45,283 bases of DNA, taken from NCBI GenBank assembly GCA_944384655.1, contig CALWUF010000024.1:1-45283 (forward strand), read 5' to 3'. The position numbers and the translations under genes are program-made. Every line of letters begins with the position of its first letter. Within the stretch, counting starts at the first letter, position 1. The notes beneath the pieces were generated by a model that searched no databases, had not been told where the DNA came from, and saw only the letters and a list, made by a program, of their open reading frames with translations. This stretch comes from an uncultured Butyricicoccus sp. (GTDB taxonomy: Bacteria > Bacillota > Clostridia > Oscillospirales > Butyricicoccaceae). This document shows positions 42,017 to 45,283 of the stretch, one piece after another.

Positions 42017-43414
42017 ATGCTTCAGTTTATTCAACAAATCAACACATATGTCAACAATTTTATCTGGGGGCTTCCCGCCATGATCTGCATCATCGGCGTA
42101 GGAGTTTATCTGAGCATTCGAACCCGGTTTATACAGATTCGTAAGTTCCGGCTTTCAATAAAAACTGTTTTGGGCAGGTTGTTCCGAAGGGATAGTGCCG
42201 GAGACGGATCCATCACACCCTTCCAGGCGGTCTGTACAGCGCTTGCAGGAACCGTGGGGACTGGTAACATTGCAGGTGTTGCCGGGGCGATTGCAATCGG
42301 TGGTCCTGGCGCGGTGTTCTGGATGTGGTGTTCTGCATTTCTTGGTATGTGCACCAAGTTTGCAGAGGTCACACTTGCCGTACATTTCCGTGAACGCAAT
42401 TCCAATGGTGATTGGGTAGGCGGTCCAATGTATTATATCAAAAATGGTCTGAACAAGCGTTGGCACTGGCTTGCCGCCGCATTTTCACTGTTCGGTGTAC
42501 TCACTGTGTTCGGAACCGGAAATGCAACACAGGTCAATACCATTGTTGCATCCATCAATTCCGCACTTTTCAGCTATGGTCTGCTGGCGGAATCCTCTGC
42601 GCATATGTTTAACCTGATTGTTGGTATTGTAATTGCTGGTTTGATTGCGCTGATCCTATTGGGCGGGATTAAGCGAATTGGTACTGTCGCGGAAAAATTG
42701 GTTCCGTTTATGGCGCTATTGTATATCATTCTGGCATTGGGCGTCATCATAATCAATTATCAGCGCATTCCAGATGTGCTGTATTCCATCGTTTATGGCG
42801 CATTTTCTCCCCGTTCTATCACTGGCGGTGCAGTCGGCACATTTTTCATGAGCATGAAAAAGGGCGTTTCCAGAGGTATTTTCTCCAATGAGGCAGGTCT
42901 GGGTACCGGCTCCATTGCACATGCTTGCGCCGATACGAGTGATGCAGTCAAGCAGGGGCTGTTTGGTATTTTTGAAGTATTTATCGATACCATTATCATT
43001 TGTACATTGACCGCACTGGTTATCCTGTGCAGCGGTATTCCGGTGAATTACGGCGAGGCTGCTGGTGCGGAATTGACCATTCAGGGCTTTAATCTTACAT
43101 ATGGCAACTGGGTTACCATTTTGACTGCAATCGCGATGTGCAGCTTTGCATTTTCCACCATTCTCGGCTGGGGACTGTACGGTGCGCGCTGTATAGAATA
43201 TCTGTTCCATTCCAATCGCGTAGTTAAGCCGTTTATGGCGCTGTATTCACTGGTTGCAATTATCGGTGCTACTGTTGATCTGGGTCTGTTATGGGACATC
43301 GCAGAAACCTTTAATGGACTGATGGCAATTCCCAACTTGATTGCACTGTTCCTTCTGTCTGGTACAGTTGTTCAATTGGTCAAAGAATATTTTGGAGACA
43401 AACCGAAAGAGTGA
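42017..43414 (+). CDS. Sodium/alanine (or glycine) symporter, AGCS family
   Basis: 465 residues with about ten to eleven membrane helices. The family signature region TALAGTVGTGNIAGVAGAIAIGGPGAVFW lies near 71-99, and FSNEAGLGTGSIAHA near 291-305 is a second hallmark. Imports alanine or glycine with sodium. The ATG at 42017 follows TAGGAGAG. It is divergent from the polyamine operon; AgcS members are specific for small amino acids, so a link to polyamines is not expected from family knowledge. Confidence 0.95.
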   Translation: MLQFIQQINTYVNNFIWGLPAMICIIGVGVYLSIRTRFIQIRKFRLSIKTVLGRLFRRDSAGDGSITPFQAVCTALAGTVGTGNIAGVAGAIAIGGPGAVFWMWCSAFLGMCTKFAEVTLAVHFRERNSNGDWVGGPMYYIKNGLNKRWHWLAAAFSLFGVLTVFGTGNATQVNTIVASINSALFSYGLLAESSAHMFNLIVGIVIAGLIALILLGGIKRIGTVAEKLVPFMALLYIILALGVIIINYQRIPDVLYSIVYGAFSPRSITGGAVGTFFMSMKKGVSRGIFSNEAGLGTGSIAHACADTSDAVKQGLFGIFEVFIDTIIICTLTALVILCSGIPVNYGEAAGAELTIQGFNLTYGNWVTILTAIAMCSFAFSTILGWGLYGARCIEYLFHSNRVVKPFMALYSLVAIIGATVDLGLLWDIAETFNGLMAIPNLIALFLLSGTVVQLVKEYFGDKPKE

Positions 43415-43464
43415 CTGTGAAAAAATCCGAACTTTTTATGATAGCAGATAGATTTGAATTTTTT

Positions 43465-43496
43465 AACATTATAACATTATATCAATATATCAATAT
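43465..43496. repeat. Two adjacent tandem 8-bp duplications
   Basis: AACATTAT occurs twice in a row (43465-43480), directly followed by ATCAATAT twice in a row (43481-43496). It lies in the AT-rich 240-base gap upstream of the MATE gene, about 60 bases before the promoter. Possible regulator sites or slippage products. Confidence 0.6.
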
Positions 43497-43554
43497 AAAA
43501 AGAGCGAATTTTATATAAAAGCACAGTTTTTTCTGCCAGTTCATTCGCAGTGTA

Positions 43555-43582
43555 TTGACACATAAAATAAATAGAGTATTAT
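43555..43582 (+). promoter_or_regulatory. SigA-type promoter of the MATE gene
   Basis: TTGACA (43555-43560), 16-base spacer, TATTAT (43577-43582), 73 bases before the start codon. Confidence 0.78.
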
Positions 43583-43654
43583 ATATTTTATAAGATTTGT
43601 GTGAAGATACGGTAAAACGCAGAAAAACTGTTGTGAAGGATGGGAAGACAAATC

Positions 43655-45043
43655 ATGGAAGAAAAAAATGAATTTCTGGGAACAGATCCGATTGGGAAGT
43701 TGTTGTTGAAATTGGCAGTGCCAACGGTTGCTGCACAGCTCATCAATATGCTGTACAATATCGTGGATCGCATTTATATTGGGCACATTCCAGGTGACGG
43801 TGCACTTGCGCTGACGGGTGTGGGCATTTGTATGCCGCTTATTATGGTTGTTACTGCATTTGCGTCTCTGGTCAGTAGCGGCGGAGCGCCACGTTCATCC
43901 ATTTTTATGGGACAGAAGGATCTGGATTCTGCGGAAAAGACAATGGGAAATTGTTTTGGTTTGCAGATCATTATTTCCATTATCTTGACAGTTGTCTTAC
44001 TTTATTGGAATGAAGATTTTCTGATGGCATTTGGCGCAAGTGAAAATACAATTGGTTTTGCGCTCAGTTATATGAATATCTATGCGATCGGCACAATTTT
44101 TGTCCAACTAACGCTTGGCATGAATGCATTCATTACTGCACAGGGCTTTGCGAAAACCGGTATGTTGTCTGTGTTGATCGGTGCTGTGTGCAACATTGTG
44201 CTCGATCCTATTTTTATCTTCGCACTGGACATGGGCGTTCCAGGGGCAGCGTTGGCAACTGTATTATCACAAATGATATCGTGTATTTGGGTGTTGGCAT
44301 TTCTGTTTGGAAAAAAGACAATTTTGCGCATCCGTTGGAAAAATACCCTGCCTCAACCCTCTATTTTTTTGCCGTGTCTTGCTCTCGGCTCGGCGACATT
44401 CATCATGCAGGCAAGTGAAAGTGTCATTTCAGTGTGTTTCAATTCGTCATTGCTCAAATATGGCGGCGATATCGCAGTTGGCGCAATGACCATTCTCACC
44501 AGTGTAATGCAGTTTGCCATGTTGCCGCTTCAGGGGCTGGGACAAGGAGCACAGCCGATCAGCAGCTATAATTTCGGTGCACATAACAGTGTTCGTGTCA
44601 AACAAACTTTTTGGCTGTTGTTGCGCGTAAGTCTGATTTATTCTGTGGTTTTATGGGCGAGCATCATGCTGTTCCCACAGTTGTTCGCGGGTATGTTCAC
44701 CTCGGATGAAGCGTTGTTGACGTTTACACAGTCGGCGTTGCGCATCTATGCTGCATCCATATTCCTGTTCGGGATTCAGATTGCATGTCAGATGACATTT
44801 ACTGCCTTGGGTAAAGCAGCGTCATCTATCCTTGTTGCGGTCACACGAAAATTTATCCTGCTGTTGCCGTTGATTTATATCATGCCGCGGTTGCTGCCGG
44901 ATGACCCGACACGGGCAGTTTATATGGCGGAGCCAATTGCCGATGCGATTGCGGTTACTTTTACTGCTATTCTGTTTTTCTTCCAGTTCCGCAAGGCGCT
45001 TGCTTCCATTTCGGATGGAACGACGGACGAAACAACAACTTGA
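43655..45043 (+). CDS. MATE family efflux transporter
   Basis: 462 residues with twelve expected membrane helices in two related halves (MatE domain 1 about 15-180, domain 2 about 235-400). The N-terminal DPIGKLLLKLAVPTVAAQLINMLYNIVDRIYIG and GVGICMPL are typical; LGQGAQPISSYNFGA near 297-311 is the second-half signature of MepA-like members. Exports drugs or metabolites using a cation gradient. The ATG at 43655 is preferred over ATG 43640 because AAGGATGG precedes it at a usable distance. Confidence 0.93.
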   Translation: MEEKNEFLGTDPIGKLLLKLAVPTVAAQLINMLYNIVDRIYIGHIPGDGALALTGVGICMPLIMVVTAFASLVSSGGAPRSSIFMGQKDLDSAEKTMGNCFGLQIIISIILTVVLLYWNEDFLMAFGASENTIGFALSYMNIYAIGTIFVQLTLGMNAFITAQGFAKTGMLSVLIGAVCNIVLDPIFIFALDMGVPGAALATVLSQMISCIWVLAFLFGKKTILRIRWKNTLPQPSIFLPCLALGSATFIMQASESVISVCFNSSLLKYGGDIAVGAMTILTSVMQFAMLPLQGLGQGAQPISSYNFGAHNSVRVKQTFWLLLRVSLIYSVVLWASIMLFPQLFAGMFTSDEALLTFTQSALRIYAASIFLFGIQIACQMTFTALGKAASSILVAVTRKFILLLPLIYIMPRLLPDDPTRAVYMAEPIADAIAVTFTAILFFFQFRKALASISDGTTDETTT

Positions 45044-45051
45044 TCAAAATG

Positions 45052-45088
45052 AACAGAGGCTTTGTATTTATGCAATGTCTCTGTTTTT
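45052..45088 (+). terminator. Intrinsic terminator after the MATE gene
   Basis: AACAGAGGC pairs with GTCTCTGTT (one G-T pair), with TTG/CAA able to extend the stem into the loop, followed by seven T. Confidence 0.88.
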
Positions 45089-45130
45089 TTGTGCATTCAG
45101 GTTGTGGTGACAGCATCCTGAAAGAGAAAG

Positions 45131-45155
45131 CCCTCTGCCTGTATTTGGACAGAGG
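45131..45155 (-). terminator. Possible terminator for the right-edge minus-strand gene
   Basis: CCTCTG and CAGAGG form a 6-bp stem around a 12-base loop. On the minus strand it is followed by the T-rich but interrupted GCTTTCTCTTTC. It lies about 30 bases beyond the stop codon of the partial gene. Confidence 0.45.
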
Positions 45156-45185
45156 ACTGAATCATATATTTCATCATTCTCCTTA

Positions 45186-45283
45186 TCAATTGGGCAAGTC
45201 ATCGGGGAAGTAAATGCCAGCGTCTTTGCGCATCGCCTCCATACAAGCGACGACCTGTATCGTCGCATCCAATTGTTTCCAAC
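45186..45283 (-). CDS. C-terminal end of an unidentified protein (partial at right edge)
   Basis: On the minus strand one frame is open from the edge to TGA at 45188-45186, giving about 31 residues ending VVACMEAMRKDAGIYFPDDLPN. The amphipathic composition is protein-like, and a hairpin follows the stop, as expected for a gene end. Too short to assign a family. Another minus-strand frame is open across this stretch into the MATE terminator, but its product is arginine- and cysteine-rich and unlikely. Confidence 0.45.
   Translation of the reverse strand, partial: WKQLDATIQVVACMEAMRKDAGIYFPDDLPN

Noticed and set aside
1..45283. CRISPR arrays, insertion sequences, prophage or integrative-element genes
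   Set aside because: No regularly spaced repeats, transposase, integrase, phage structural or conjugation genes were found; all recognisable genes are chromosomal housekeeping, metabolism or transport.

Overview
The window looks like a chromosomal segment of a low-to-mid G+C Gram-positive anaerobe of the class Clostridia (probably a gut Oscillospirales/Lachnospirales-type organism; the lineage is inferred). The evidence is the nadK-argR-recN order, AGGAGG-type ribosome binding sites, a T-box in front of alaS, ThyX in place of ThyA, RNase M5, and many overlapping ATGA/TGATG gene junctions. No rRNA, tRNA, CRISPR array, insertion sequence or prophage was seen.

Layout. 1-3.7 kb: the end of nadK, then argR, recN and tyrS, closed by a strong terminator. 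3.7-10.9 kb: a promoter followed by an unbroken plus-strand run of tagA-like glycosyltransferase, thyX, tmk, a DUF2156 protein, a GNAT protein, a DJ-1/PfpI protein, 5-formyl-THF cyclo-ligase, a CPBP membrane protease, mltG and a U32 peptidase. 12.1-19.5 kb: an alanine T-box leader, alaS, a HIT protein, comEC with a degenerate C-terminal domain, holA and rnmV. 19.6-26.0 kb: an RpiR-type regulator and a five-gene 2-aminoethylphosphonate (AEP) island (ABC ATPase, fused double permease, lipoprotein, phnW, phnX) that would import AEP and convert it to acetaldehyde and phosphate. 26.1-27.1 kb: a two-gene unit of unknown function. 27.3-35.4 kb: two paralogous LacI-type regulators, then a carbohydrate module (Gfo/Idh/MocA dehydrogenase, TIM-barrel isomerase, ABC sugar importer). 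35.6-41.8 kb, minus strand: a polyamine operon speA-speE-speB-carboxy(nor)spermidine dehydrogenase-nspC. 42.0-45.1 kb, plus strand: an AGCS sodium/amino-acid symporter and a MATE exporter. The right edge holds the tail of an unidentified minus-strand gene.

The most interesting signals are non-coding. The polyamine operon is preceded by a roughly 420-nt minus-strand leader that starts at a near-consensus promoter (TTGACA-17-TACAAT), contains seven perfect hairpins within about 200 nt, and ends in a long intrinsic terminator only 26 nt before the speA start codon. It looks like a riboswitch/attenuator or a structured RNA used as one. Second, both LacI-type regulator genes carry the same inverted repeat TTGTG-N8-CACAA at the same distance from their -10 boxes, which looks like a shared operator. 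Third, the polyamine operon combines SpeE with a carboxyspermidine-type dehydrogenase/decarboxylase pair and no SpeD, leaving the real route to spermidine open.
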